A DNA stretch of 64,000 bases from Cryptomeria japonica (taxonomy: Eukaryota > Streptophyta > Pinopsida > Cupressales > Cupressaceae). The DNA lies in NCBI RefSeq assembly GCF_030272615.1, contig NC_081405.1:154301613-154365612 (forward strand). Reading direction: 5' to 3'. Both the position numbers and the translations under genes were made by a program. Shown piece by piece: positions 47,501-59,500 of the stretch. The notes beneath the pieces were generated by a model. That model was given only the letters and a program-made list of their open reading frames with translations. It had not been told where the DNA came from and made no database searches. Positions within the stretch are counted from its first letter, which is position 1. The number at the start of each line of letters is the position of its first letter.

Positions 47501-49299
47501 GTTTTCTCTGAGGACCAGAGAGAACAAACCCAAAGAAACCTAGAAAGATTGGTGCCATGCAAGCACTTATTATAATTCAAAATAGCAAATAGCAAAATAT
47601 CGGAAAAATACCTCAACCACCATGAAGTTGGCGAAAAGACCTTTCTGACAATATACGGTTCGCCAAAAATGGACTTTGTTTGCAAAAGTTGTGCTAGTTT
47701 GAGAAAAAGGCCTATTTTAGGCACTTTTAAAGCAACTCGGGGCTTAACTTAGCTAAGCTCCTAGATGCCCACGTGACCACCACTGAATTTGGGGCAGAAA
47801 ATTAGCCCTTTGGGGCGATAGACAAAGTGTTGGTGGGTAGCTTGTGCCAATATTGTCAATTTCAAGTCAAATTCCAAGCACAAACTATTTGTCAAGTTCG
47901 ATGAGTGACAACACACACACTAGGGCAAGCACATGACCCAGTTTGAGCAATGGTCACAACGTATGGACGCGAGGGGGCCAAGTGAGCCTGCAAGAGTGCT
48001 CAAAGTAGAGGGCAAGTGTGTGGATATAAGAAGAGTAAAGCCAACGACTTTACTAGCAATGTGGGACTAACATCCCAAAATATATTAGCGCACTGCCAAC
48101 CAAAATTTTAAACATCAGACTAGCCAAGGGAGGCTCAACTTACAATGCGGGCCATGCACCAACTCAAAGTCTTCTTCGTGCCACTAAATAAATAAAGTAC
48201 GCAAGGAACACATGCATGAGGAATGTGGGATAATCCACAAACGAAACCTACGCATGCAAACTTGACTCTCGTCAATCAAAGCATATTTATGTTTGTGTCA
48301 ATATGAAAGGAAGTGCCCTTATATCACTATGCATTGGCAAAAATATTGAAGCCACGTCTTCAAAGAACACTGCACCTATATACGCATGAAGATTATCAAT
48401 TTACGCAAAAAGATTGAAATTTATCAAGCCACTATTGGATAAAATGGAAACCCTAACTCCTTATATTTCATAGACTTTATAAGGTTATGAAGTTCGCTTA
48501 AAGAAAAAAAAGGAATCGGCTAAAATCTCAATCACCAAGGCCGATAATGTACAACAACAAACCTTGGCAGTAGTGAGAGACAAATCAGATCAATCACTAT
48601 AGATGTGCTTGCAAAAGCAATAAAAATCATCCAAAATCAAATTCAAGGAGACAGTGAAATAGTGCAAGTCGGTGATTTAATGAAACGTGTGTTCAAAACA
48701 ATACAACAATTCCCTAGAAAACGTCGGTCGCACTTCAATAATGATATAAAACCTACAAATAATTTGTTTTGGCACTTTGAACATTGTGAACTGGCATATG
48801 GCTGGAAACAAGGCACAATCTCAATGATTGATCATGGGTGCAAATCTAGCGGCGGTGGCAACAAAGAGAGCTTGCGAAAAAAAAGTTTCCAGCCAAATGA
48901 TAACTATCGACCACAATAAGAATGCTGATCTGTGGTACCAACTTTGCAAATAGTGAATTGGACCGTAGGGAGAAGACTGACCAAGAATGAAGCGTGCTAA
49001 GGCTGACCAACATTAAACGCTATTCTCATATGAAATCGGGCTGACCATGGAATGCACCCTTTAAGTAATGAAAATGTGTAGAATTGATCTGCTAGCAGCC
49101 AAAGGAGTAATGAAGTCACTAGAATACCAACACAACCAATATAGAGACTGATCAATAAAGCCAAAGAGCAATAACGAATTGTGCCAAATGATAATGGCAC
49201 AATCAATCGTTAATTGCCAATGCCCTCAATACAAAAAATAATTTGACCTCAAAAAATTCTTGATGAAAACTCAACACCGGAAGGAGATGCAAGAGGAGG
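44572..49299. other. Intronic stretch without recognised gene
   Basis: Short open frames only. A diverged tandem duplication of about 83 bp lies at 47405-47575; both copies contain TATAAATAG and TTCTCTGAG. The part nearest 49299 is presumably the interior of the - strand LTR element whose PBS ends at 49300. Its other LTR was not found. Confidence 0.5.
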
Positions 49300-49305
49300 G
49301 CTTTG

Positions 49306-49310
49306 ATACC
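49306..49310. repeat. Target-site duplication ATACC, left copy
   Basis: ATACC directly precedes the TG of the solo LTR and is repeated at 52851-52855 right after its CA. Five bases is the usual integrase spacing in plant LTR elements. Confidence 0.85.
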
Positions 49311-49860
49311 TGTTGTGACGTATTCACAAATCGCCCCATTGCAAATGGGGACCCCTGCTTTTTGCTTTCTAGGGTTTGTTTTCTTGGTCTTTTAGGTTCT
49401 GGGCTATTAGTCTTTGCATTGAAGGGTCGCTAGGGGGCTCATTAGGCTAGCAGGGTTTGCTTGAGTCAGGTGGATCTCCTCAAGAGGTCAGGTCAATTGA
49501 GTGATTAGGGGTTACTTAGGTCATTCCGAGGGTGTTTTTGTGTACTATTCGGTCGCACTTCAAGTTGCTAAATCAAACCTTGGTTGAATGCATAATGTCC
49601 TCCTAGGTCCCATCCCTTACATCAAGGATAGAGCGAATTTGCCTTAAGGAGTCTGGAATGTCATCCTGATCCTGAAATTTGACTTAGTTTGGAAAATTGA
49701 AGAATCCTCCAAAAACTAGATTTTGCATTATAACTCCTGGAGGTACGAAACCACTCTCAAACATCCTGACAATATATATGGAATGTAACTTCGAGTATAA
49801 GAGTTATACTTAAATGTTATATTCCATAAATGAATCCTGACGGAGAGACTAACATGTCAA

Positions 49861-51266
49861 ATTTCGCTTCTAACCCTTCCAAAGGGTCCAGAGAGAATTC
49901 CCTTATATCTCCCTTCTTGGTTTTAATTTGCCTCATAAACCTTGCCCTTATGGCGTAGTTGAGAGAGTATTGAGGTGTGAAACAAAGTGAAGTGATGAAA
50001 AGTAAGGAATTTGAGCACAATTGCAAATTTTGCTTCTGACCCTTCCAAAGGGTCCAGAGTGAAATTTTTCAAGCCCCTGACCCTTCCAGAGGGTCCAGAG
50101 TGAAATTCCCCAAAAGACCTATTTCTTCACTAAGGACATCAAATAGTGGACATGCATGGCAAGCAAAGGATTCAAAAAGACAAGTCTAAAGTAAGATGAG
50201 TGAAAATGAGGAAGAATTGAGCCTAAAAGAGCAATTTCGCTCCTGACCCTTCCAAAGGGTTTAGAGCGAATTTCTCAAAAGCATGTATTTTCCTTACAAT
50301 TTTAAAGCAAATTGCCCTCAAGTTATTTTCCTAAGGTGGTTTGAAGCTAAGCAAGCAAGCTAGGAGAAAGCTTTATCAAGGACAAGCCCTATTTTCCAAA
50401 TTTCGCTCCTGACCCTTCTAAAGGGTCTAGAGTGAAATTTTTTCAAGCTCCTGACCCTTCCAAAGGGTCCAGAGCGAAATCCTTAGGATTGCTTATTTCC
50501 TCACCAAAAACATTGAGTAGACACCACTTTGAGAGCAAGTTGACTTGATGGTGATAGAGGGAAGTTTGACAAGTTAAATTCAAGACAAAGAAGGAGAAAA
50601 GAAGTGTGAATTGAGCCAAAAAGAGAATTTTGCTCCTGACCCTTCCAAAGGGTCCAGAGCGAATTTCTCCATGAAGCATTATACCTTGCTCCAACCTATG
50701 AATTGACTCATTCCCAAGCATTTTTTTGAAGGCAAAAGACTTGTTGTTGATAAAAAAAAGGATGAAAAATGAAGATTCATGAGGGAAAATAAAGCAAAAT
50801 ACAAATTTCGCTCCTGACCCTTCCAAAGGGTCCAAAGCGAAATCCTTAGGAGGACTCCTTATTTCATCTAATGCACCCAAGAGATCTTGTTTTAGGCTAA
50901 ATTGAGGGTGAATTCACTTCATGATGATGGAGGAATATTTGAAAAGAAGAAGAATTTATCCAAAAATGCCAATTTCTCTCCTGACCCTTCAAAGGGTCCA
51001 GAGCGAATTTTATTGAAACCTCTTTTGCTCCCAATTTTGTGTCAAGCCTAGTGTTGATTGAGGTGGATTGAGCTTAGAAGCATCCTTAGGCATGCATTTG
51101 AGTGAGTTGTGGTCACAAAATATGAAGAATTAGTCCAAAAATGCAAATTTCGCTCCTGACCCTTCCAGAAGGTCCAGAGCGAAATTCCTTTTAGGTCCTG
51201 TCCTTGGCCAAGGTCCAGAGCGAATTTCATTATAGGTCCTGTCCCTGGAGAGGGTCCTAGGCGAAT
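49861..51266. repeat. Array of about twelve 41-nt hairpins in solo LTR copy 1
   Basis: The unit has outer arms AATTTCGCTC and GAGCGAAATT, an inner pair GACCCTT and AAGGGTC, a 2-nt mismatch step between them and a CCA loop. Copies are near 49861, 50026, 50076, 50232, 50399, 50447, 50626, 50803, 50970, 51146, 51193 and 51235. Spacing is mostly 150-175 bp, with close pairs about 48 bp apart. Because it is palindromic, the - strand reads as a repeated FALDPLEGSGAK peptide; I do not regard this as a gene. Confidence 0.85.
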
Positions 51267-51348
51267 TGCATTCTAATGCCTTCTTGTTGATGATTTAAGG
51301 TGAGAAATATCATGTTAGAATGAATATATCATGTATACTTAATCATCC

Positions 51349-51364
51349 TTTGTTTGTTTTGCAG
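51349..51364 (+). promoter_or_regulatory. Splice-acceptor-like motif in solo LTR copy 1
   Basis: TTTGTTTGTTTTGCAG, about 80 bp beyond the hairpin array. The identical 16-mer lies at 58739-58724 on the - strand in copy 3, also on the TATA side of its array. Confidence 0.5.
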
Positions 51365-53179
51365 ATCAACAAGACTGGGCTAGAAGGAAGAGTAGACAAG
51401 GAGGACCTATTCAAGTTTCATCATCACTAAGGACGCCTTGGATGCATGAGAAGGTACTCAAGGTGCTACTAAATTGAAGGATTTCGAATGATCAACAATT
51501 GCAAGCAATGTGTTAGAACTATCCTCAAAGAAATCACAAGATGACAGAGAAGAAGGATCTTGTAAACATTTCAAAGCTATATAAGCTACCAGAGGAGGAG
51601 TGACTTGACCGTGAAGAGGCCTCATCAAGCACAAGAGAGCCACGGAAACGTACATCGTTTCTCAAATACATCAAGGACGAAGAAGGATCAACCAAAGGTC
51701 ATCACAGAGGAAGTACCAAACAAGGTGGCATCCCAATCACTATTCCTCCAGTCAGATAGGTCCACATCAACATATCCAGATTCAATGTAACTGACTCACC
51801 AGTAATGGCACAAATTTCGAGGCACCTACCCCTGTTTCCTATTGGTTCTCAAATTTTAAATGTAATTTTCTCATTGGCTAAGGAGGTTTTGTTGTAAGAA
51901 ACTCTAATTAGGGTTTTCATCTGGTAATCCTCGCCATTGATTGTGAATCAATCAGAGCCATCGAATTGTAAAGATCTCATTATATAAAGCTCTGGCTCTT
52001 CATTTGCAAAGGTTAATAGTTGGTTAATAAAGGTTAGAATAGCTAATAGTCAGTAAAATAGAATAGCAAATAGAATAGCAATTAGAATAGAATAGGAGGA
52101 AAAGGCAAGAAATTGTTGCCTAAATTGTAAATGAACTCCATTTTCATTGAAGTTATGGTGAAATGTGTTGTTTCTTTGCAATATGCATGGTCTCTTGTTG
52201 AATCTTCATTTTAGATGATAGATAATTAGATTGAATGAAGGAAGTTACTGAATGCACTCGCGTGGAATCCGCCTAGTCCAAACCACTAGCCTCTTGTTGA
52301 TTGTAAGGGCACCCTGCGTGGTCAACTGGCATTGAATGAGCTTAATCTTGAGTCGTTACGCATCTATTGTTCATGCATTAACTTGAATGATGATCAGTGT
52401 TTGGCAGTGATGATTTGAACATCTTCAGAACTACCCTAGAAGATCACACTGAGATGGTGTTGAATTGTTCAGTTTGATGGTGAGACCTAGCCCAGTAGGA
52501 CTCCACCTAGTCGTTCATCTACCTTCTTGTATTCTAGGTCTTAGAGTAGACTTTCCGAGTCCTTTACCTTTTGATATTTCTTCATCTTCCAGCTAGTAGA
52601 TAGGACTTGAGTTTCAGCAAATCAGATACTCAGACATTCGAATGTAAGTCCCCTTTATGAATCCAGCATAATCACATCAGACCAAATTAAGCTTATCCGC
52701 ATGTAGAGACCCTGCATACCAAAACCTTGGAGTTGCCTCGATTGATCCGTAGGCGAAATCTTCAACATTCGGGGAAACTTTGTTCAAGAGAGGATAAGAT
52801 ACCTTGTTATTTTATTCTGTGTTCGCATGTGCATAAAAAACACATCAACAATACCATGTTGGAGTAAATCTCTATTGCCAGGAACACGAATTGCAATATA
52901 ACCTTCACAGAGAGAAAAAGAGATATTTGACCAAAGAGATGAATTGATTTGAGATGAAGAATAATGTACAATAGCCTTGCATAAATAGGCAAGAGCGGTA
53001 GGTAGGAGATCACATGATATGGACATGTGTCTAAATAGGATGCGAGGGTAGGTAGAAGCCAACTAGCATCAACTACCCAGCTACAAAATGCAAGGTAAAT
53101 GATATTCACCTAAATGCAAAATATTAAATAATGGTGCCTAAGTAAATTTAAGCATGGGTAAATGTTATTTACTTCAACA

Positions 53180-55705
53180 TGATAGGATTAACAGGGGTTT
53201 TAGAATGCCGTGTCAACATGTAGAAAGGCTTTTAAAGTCTTCAATAAAATAAATTGACCCCCCTTGCTGTATTTGGAGGTGTATGGCCTTCTTTTCATGA
53301 CAATGAAGTATGGCTGGGTTTTAGTCCTCACCAATATTATAATCTGATTTTTATATCATGTTTCACAAGCACTCACAATGCTGCAATATTTTGATTTATC
53401 TTTCATTTCACATACAGCACTTGGCAAATTTATTATTTGTTGGTGGATACCCATAAATTTGTACCTATAAATTCTTGGTGCCCGCATCTGGCAAAATAGC
53501 TGAATATCTTTGTTCTTTATTTAAATGTAATTGTGAATCCATTTGAATCCACCTCTGATTTGATTAGGAAGAAATTTTTCATCCCGAGAGCCAAATACCC
53601 TTAGGGTTTTTGTACTAGGGTTTAAGTTGAACATGCAGTCCAAACTTCACAATAAGAGAAATAAAATGAGCAAGATGAGTAATTCCCTTTTTGTTCTTCC
53701 TTTTATACTTCCCCTGTGAACATTCAAAAACTTGTATTTTTACATTGCATAAAGTGACTTTTTAAATTTTTTAATTAACTTTGGCGCTTGGAAAGTCACT
53801 TTAATGCAGAAGGTCATCTTTTAAATAAAATAATTAATTTAACTAAGCTGTCCAAAATAGCAATGCTAGACAACTTAAATTTATTTGACTACAATATTCC
53901 CTTTCCAAGCCTTAGAATTAGCCTACGAGATGAAATAGGATAAGGGGTCCAACCCGGACACCTATGTCAAAGAAGGGGACATTACAGCCACCAAGCCCAA
54001 ATGAAGACCTTGAAAACCACATAGATGTTCATGGCATACACCATTTTTATAAATTTTTAAAAGGCAAAAAACAATGCTTATAAATCCAAAAAAAACATTG
54101 TTTTTGGAGTGATTAATCTACATTTTTTATGCATGGTGCAAGTCAAGGGTTTGGACTTGCCAAAAATTGTCAAGAACTCACCATAAAACTCTGCGTGTTT
54201 AACTTTGGAAATTCTTGTTGTGAAATTATATTTGAGTGTTTGGCGACTTGCCATGTCTGGTAGCTATGGTTGCAGTTAATCCCCCATGACAATACTAATG
54301 TATGATTTTTGAAAATATCTCTTAACTCCCAATGGTGCTGAAATTTGGACAAAGTCTACTCAACTGACAAATCAAGCAAAGCATATCCAATTCAAAATTG
54401 GACACCAAAAGGCCCAAAACCCAAAATCAGGTTAACTAAAGGCCAACTATTGATGCCACCCGACTTGGGAAAAATATGTAGACAGGTGGTCATCTTACTT
54501 GTGTCTCTGATGAGAATAAGATTGCTGCCAGAACTGAAGAGAGGTAATCCGTTTGCTTTAAATTTTGTTTTGATTGCTGCCTTGGATCAGGTTACTGATG
54601 TTGCTGCAGCACTTAAAGCTTTGGAGGGAGGCTGATTGATGCCTTTGTTAATCATGAGGGGGATACTGCCTTGGTAGAAAGTGATCTTGGGTGAATACTC
54701 GTGGTTTGTGAAGATGCATGTCAACCATGCTGATGACTTTGTTAACGAAGTTTTAAAAGAAGTGTTCCAAAGATTAATATTTTTTGTACGGTCTCTTCCC
54801 TATTTTTGTTTACCCCTGATTATGTGTATTTTGCTTTAATTCTGTACTTCTGATTAGTTCTGTACTTTAATCTGATTTGAGGCTGCTTGTCTGTGGCCTG
54901 AAGTTTTAGGTGTATTTCTAGATTTGGTTACTGCTGGGTACATTGGGCTTGAATTTTGTATGCTATGTATGGTGTAATGTTCTCTATATTGGACTGTCCT
55001 TTGGGCATATATATTTTTACAGTTTGGTAAAGTTTCAGCGAGATAAAATAAGACTGTTGACATTAGACCTATTCCTGGCCCACCTGGGCACATCTCTCAC
55101 TGTTATTTGAGGTTGTGCAGTTTTTAAGTTGCCATTGCCAGTTTATTGAATTAGGTGCAATGTCTATGCTTATTTCAGTGTGGAACAGAAATATTTATTG
55201 GCAGCAAAATAACTTTGGTCTTGATTCAAATTTTAATAAGGTCAAAACAATTCATAAATGATGCTATTTCTGACTATAAATAGAAAGGGAAATGGAAACA
55301 TCTCAATGTGCGTTGGTAAGAATAGAAAATTTCTAGGAGATAGTTTCATAAAGATTGCTTTCAATGAGAAATTTGGAGCCAGTAATCTTAACTTTTAATA
55401 TTTATCACATTTTATCATCAAGATTAGATAACAGATTGAGCTTAAGACAAGTGAGTGCCTAGCCACAATTAGAAAGAAAAATAGAAATAATCTCAATGTG
55501 TACAGGCAAGCTTAGATAATCTCTAGACAATAGTTTCTTAAAGATTTTTCTCAATGAGAACTCTGGAGATGATGTTTCCTAATTTTACTGTTTGTCAGAT
55601 TTTAATTTCAAGAGTAAACAAGAGATTGAGTGGAAGCAATATGCTTGGTTGGATGAGTCTTGTGAAAAAACAAACGCTTTAATCTGATAAACACTGTTTC
55701 TGAAG
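53180..55705. other. Intronic stretch without recognised gene
   Basis: No supported exon. ...GGGGACATTACA ends at 53996; on the - strand this is TGTAATGTCCCC, a plausible LTR start, but I could not find its other end. A 96-codon frame at 54345-54635 has no recognisable domain. Confidence 0.4.
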
Positions 55706-55824
55706 TGATTGTGCAGGAGAGAATCACAATTCCAAACAAGGATGGAGAAAAATTAGTAGGGCTCCTGGATGATACCGGCTCAAGAGAACTTATTATTATT
55801 TGCCATGGATTTCGATCATGTAAG
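55706..55824 (+). CDS. Exon 2 of the alpha/beta-hydrolase-family gene
   Basis: Begins after acceptor TGTTTCTGAAG with TG completing the exon 1 codon. It encodes VIVQERITIPNKDGEKLVG followed by LLDDTGSRELIIICHGFRSCK. The first beta strands and the HGF(R) oxyanion-hole motif are characteristic of plant alpha/beta-hydrolases of the serine-aminopeptidase S33-like group; substrate and role are unknown. The exon may end at 55824 (AAG|GTACTA) or at 55819 (CAT|GTAAGG, closer to donor consensus). The nucleophile-Ser and catalytic Asp/His exons are not visible and probably lie beyond the window. Confidence 0.8.
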
Positions 55825-57129
55825 GTACTAATTAGAAATTCTTGAATACACATTTTTTTGAACTTTTTCTTAGGTCTAGTATACAGTCTCATCTTAGTAT
55901 AAATTCTTTTGCTTCGCTTATAGAGCAAAAAGATATTTTACTTTTGCTTTGGAAGGATCAAAATACGCTTAGGTCTAAACTGTAAAGCTTAAACACTTAA
56001 TTAATGGACTACTATTGTGAACCTAAATCCCAACACAAAGTCATGCATGCTTATTTTCACGGTAAAAGATGTGTTCATCAAGTGATCAAATAAGAATGAC
56101 ATAAGGTTTGTGTCAGTAATTGCATTAGTTTTGAACATGATGGTTACGGATGTCTAGATATTTGCAATATATTGTAATTTCCTTGGGTCTGGATATAAAA
56201 AGCTTCATCAAGTAAAAAATCTTATTCATGCAATTGAATTATTCTTGAATTTCAGTATTTATATTCTGCCGAGTTATTTTTTTTCCTGTTTTCTGTTTCA
56301 CTGCAAAGGATTGTACTTGTCAAAACATATTAAGGTGCATGCATATCATAACCAGGTCAGAAAAGAAGTTACCACACTTCTACATCACCATTGGAATGCT
56401 TGTAGGAAAAATGAGTGTTGACCTGTCAGATCCTTTGCCTTGGATTGAAAATGTTTCTGACCCACTTAAGTCCATTTATTGTTGCCATCACATTTTCTAT
56501 TTTGTGCCCCTTTCCATTTTAATTGAAGTTATGAAGTGCTAGCCTATTTTCATGGTCTAATTCCTATTGCTTGTGTTTTTTGAGTTTTACATTTTTTTTC
56601 CTCCATTTCTTGTTTTTTAGTAAAATAGATCTAAAAGATATGGTGGAAAGTTACAAGGCTTTATGAAGACAGATGAAAGAAATCATGCTAAATCTAGATC
56701 ATTGAGGTCTAAAGGTGAACAAACTACAACAATATAAAATTATTCATAAACTAAAAAGTATCAACACGTAAGCTTAAACTCACCTTCATTCAATCTCTTC
56801 AAGCTTAATGTCTTAACCATTTCCTACCCTTTGTTCAGAAAATTTACACCTTATGCTAGTCTACAATCTTTTAAACCTATTAAAACTAACAGAACCCTAT
56901 TAGCCTTTTCATTATGGTCTTTGATATGATTATCAATAAAAAAGGATTATTTGCCTCTGTTAAGAGGCATCAAACCTCAAGAAAATGAACTCACAGGGAA
57001 TACAAAGATTGGAAAAGAAGCTTAAAAACAGTAAGTAACTGCCAAGGGGCTGAACAATGTAAAGCAATCAAATCAGTATAAATTTGATTTTTACTAAAAG
57101 TTTACCATAATTTTTCCAGATCTAAGAAG
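55825..57129. other. Probable intron 2 sequence
   Basis: No exon of the expected FRFDFSGNGES-like next segment was seen. Only AT-rich sequence with short frames. Confidence 0.4.
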
Positions 57130-58723
57130 TTTTGAAGAAGATTTTTTTTAAAATACTGATAAACATATTTAGTAAATAAACTGAAGATTTGCTGAAGATT
57201 AGCTTAAGGATCACTTGAGATAACTCCAAGGTTCATAAATGTTAGGTCACGACGTGTGGATAAGCTCAATTGGTATGATGTGATTATGCTGGAATCACAA
57301 GGAGACTTGCGTTGAATCGTTGAATGCTTGAATCGCTGGAACTTAGATCCTAACTACTTGCTTGGAGAATAAAGAAAGAGGAAAAGGCCTGGGGTTTAGG
57401 GAGTCTATTCTAATCCTAAGAATGCAAGAGAAGAGTAAATTATTTGATGGAATTTTATTGGTCGAGGTCTCACCATCAAACTGAACAATTTGACACAAGC
57501 TTAGTGCAATCTTCTAAAAGATAATTCAAAGATATTCAAATCATTATCATCAAACATTGATTACCATTCAAGCTAATGATAAACGATGGATATATAACAA
57601 TTTGAAGTTAAGCTCATATCATTCTAGTTGACCATGCAAGACACATTTACAATCAGCAAGAGGCTAGTGGTATGGACTAAACGGATTCCACACAAATGCA
57701 TTCAACAACTTCTTTCATCCATCTAATTATCATTAACTAACATGAAGATCCAACAAGAAACCATGCACTTGTAAAGAAACAACACATTCCACCAAAACTT
57801 CAATAAAAAGGAAGTTTATTTACAACTTTGGCAACAATTTCTGCCTTCCCCTCCTACTATACTCTAGCTGCTATCTGCTATCAAACTACTAACTATTTTC
57901 TATTGACTCTTAACTATTCTTCTATTCTATTCCCCTTTACAAATGAAGAACTTGAGCTTTATATAGAGAACTCATTACAATAAATGGTCAGGATCAAACC
58001 TAATCAATGGCTAGGATTTTACAATGAAAACCCTTATTAGGGTTTGTTACAACAAACTTTAATCTGGCCAATGAAATAATTACAACATTTTGACACATGT
58101 CATCTTTAGAATATTTGACCAATAGATAGTGGGGGTTAGTACATTGGAGTTTGTGCCCCCATGGGTGAGTTTGGTTCAGTGAATCAAGACATGTTGATGT
58201 AGGACTTTCTTGATTGGTGGAGTAGTGACTGGGATGCCACCTCAACTTGCACTTTGTGGAGTTGATTCATCATCATGAATGAGTATTGAATAACATTTCT
58301 TGATACTCGATACTATCCAGCTTCAACAGTGATGATGATGATTTTATAACTTTGATTAACTCTTTTGAAACTGCCCTCTTGAATGTCTCAATCATGGAGT
58401 TGCAAGGTGTAGATGTTGACTTCCTCTTAGTTTTGGATCTTGTGACTGCCTTGGAATGAACCCTTGATGTCATAGCTGCTTCTTCACTCTTTTGAAACTC
58501 TTTCTTGTGATTCTCTTCATGCTATTAGTGTTGTAGATCATGTCCTTGTATAAGTGAATGCTTCTTGTGTAGTCACATTCCTTGATGTCCTTGTATTTGC
58601 TGATGAAGTTTTCCTCTTGAAGACATCTTCCTTGTATCTTGACCTTGATGTTGAAATTTCCTCCTTAGGACACTTGTTCCGATCCTCGTCCAACCTGATC
58701 CCTTTGATTTCTTTCTTCACCTC

Positions 58724-58739
58724 CTGCAAAACAAACAAA
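58724..58739 (-). promoter_or_regulatory. Splice-acceptor-like motif in copy 3
   Basis: TTTGTTTGTTTTGCAG on the - strand, identical to 51349-51364 in copy 1 and in the same place relative to the hairpin array and TATA box. Confidence 0.5.
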
Positions 58740-58839
58740 TTGGTATCAAACACACATGATATATATCTTCTATATAACCTCCTAATTTGATGTACTCTCT
58801 GATTTATGTGATTTGCAGGTTTGATAAGAGGAGGCCACT

Positions 58840-59500
58840 CCTAAGGGTAGGCAATGGAAGCTGGAGCAATGGGGACCAAGTTCGTTCCTGATGAGGAGCA
58901 AAGGAAGTGGTTTTTGTCTTGAACCTTGAGCAATGGAAATAGCTCTCAAACTCACCTTCTAGCTCGGTCTCACTAACTTGTAGCATAGGATTTAGCTCTC
59001 ATGCATCAAAAGACCTCAATAATTGCCTTGAATGTGATTTTGCTCTACTCCAAAGGCAATGGAAGGGAAATTCGCTCTCAAAGGAGAGTGAAAGTGTTTT
59101 TCACTCCTAGAGAAGAGCAATGGAAGTGACCCTAATTTGTCATCTCCCTTCCATTCCCTAACCAAAATGATGATGCTCGTCACCTCTTCTATGATCAAAA
59201 CGATGCTAGAGGCTTCAAAACTTACTCATTTCCCCCAAATATGTTCAGGAAATCTACATCGCTCCAAGATAGTGGCAATGGAAAAGGATTTCACTCCAAC
59301 TAGGGAGCAAAGGGAATTGGGTCCTCAACTATCCCAATGCAAGGTCATTGACCCTGCATTGCATTCCTTACTCAAAACAAGACATCTCATGATGATTAGA
59401 GCTAAATTTAGTGAGTTGAAAGGCTTGAAGAGGGATTTTGCTCCTGAAAGAGAGCAATGGAAGCAAAATTCGCTCCAACTAGGGGGAAATGGAAATTTTT
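58840..59500. repeat. Degenerate hairpin array in copy 3
   Basis: About seven units built on GCTCC / GGAGC and AATGGAAG. Paired arms are visible in several, for example TTTTGCT with AGCAAAA at about 59437-59469, TCACT with AGTGA at about 59101-59130, and TTCGCTCTC with GAGAGTGAA at about 59070-59092. The outer (T)TTCGCTC arm recalls copy 1; the inner stems differ. Confidence 0.6.

Larger units (their letters stand above)
49311..52850 (+). mobile_element. Giant solo LTR, copy 1 (3540 bp) with hairpin array
   Basis: Ends TGTTGTGACG and CACATCAACA, with a perfect 5-bp target duplication ATACC. No internal retroelement coding is present and no direct repeat lies at its ends, so a solo LTR fits best. 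A telo-box-like motif is at about 51899-51917 and a TATA box (TATATAAAGC) at 51981-51990, about 870 bp before the end, as in an LTR with long U3. 49861-51266 holds about twelve hairpins. A non-LTR, non-autonomous element is the alternative. Confidence 0.75.
49300..53179 (-). mobile_element. Remnant of a - strand LTR retrotransposon split by the solo LTR
   Basis: Ignoring the solo LTR, 49300-49310 joins 52856 to give GCTTTGATACCA. On the - strand this is TGGTATCAAAGC, one base from the initiator-Met PBS. It directly follows an LTR-like unit 53179-52857 (323 bp, TG...CA). This LTR resembles that of the element at 17593-20257 (ATAGGCAAG, GGGTAGGTAG and TTATTTAC..CAACA motifs). Its interior extends left of 49300; the partner LTR was not found. 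Confidence 0.65.
44567..55705 (+). other. Intron 1 of the alpha/beta-hydrolase gene (11.1 kb, transposon-filled)
   Basis: Bounded by GTAAGC at 44567 and by TGTTTCTGAAG at 55695-55705. It contains unassigned AT-rich sequence, the split - strand LTR retrotransposon (PBS at 49300, LTR 52857-53179) and the giant solo LTR 49311-52850. Extra unrecognised small exons cannot be excluded, but none is needed for the phase. Confidence 0.5.

Noticed and set aside
48605-48919. 104-codon frame in intron 1
   Set aside because: No recognisable family and no splice context joining it to the hydrolase frame.
50443-51230. Minus-strand frames with repeated FALDPLEGSGAK
   Set aside because: The peptide arises because each hairpin is palindromic; the spacers between units are not conserved as protein.
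54345-54635. 96-codon frame as a possible hydrolase exon
   Set aside because: No similarity to the hydrolase fold by eye, and exon 1 and exon 2 already join in phase without it.
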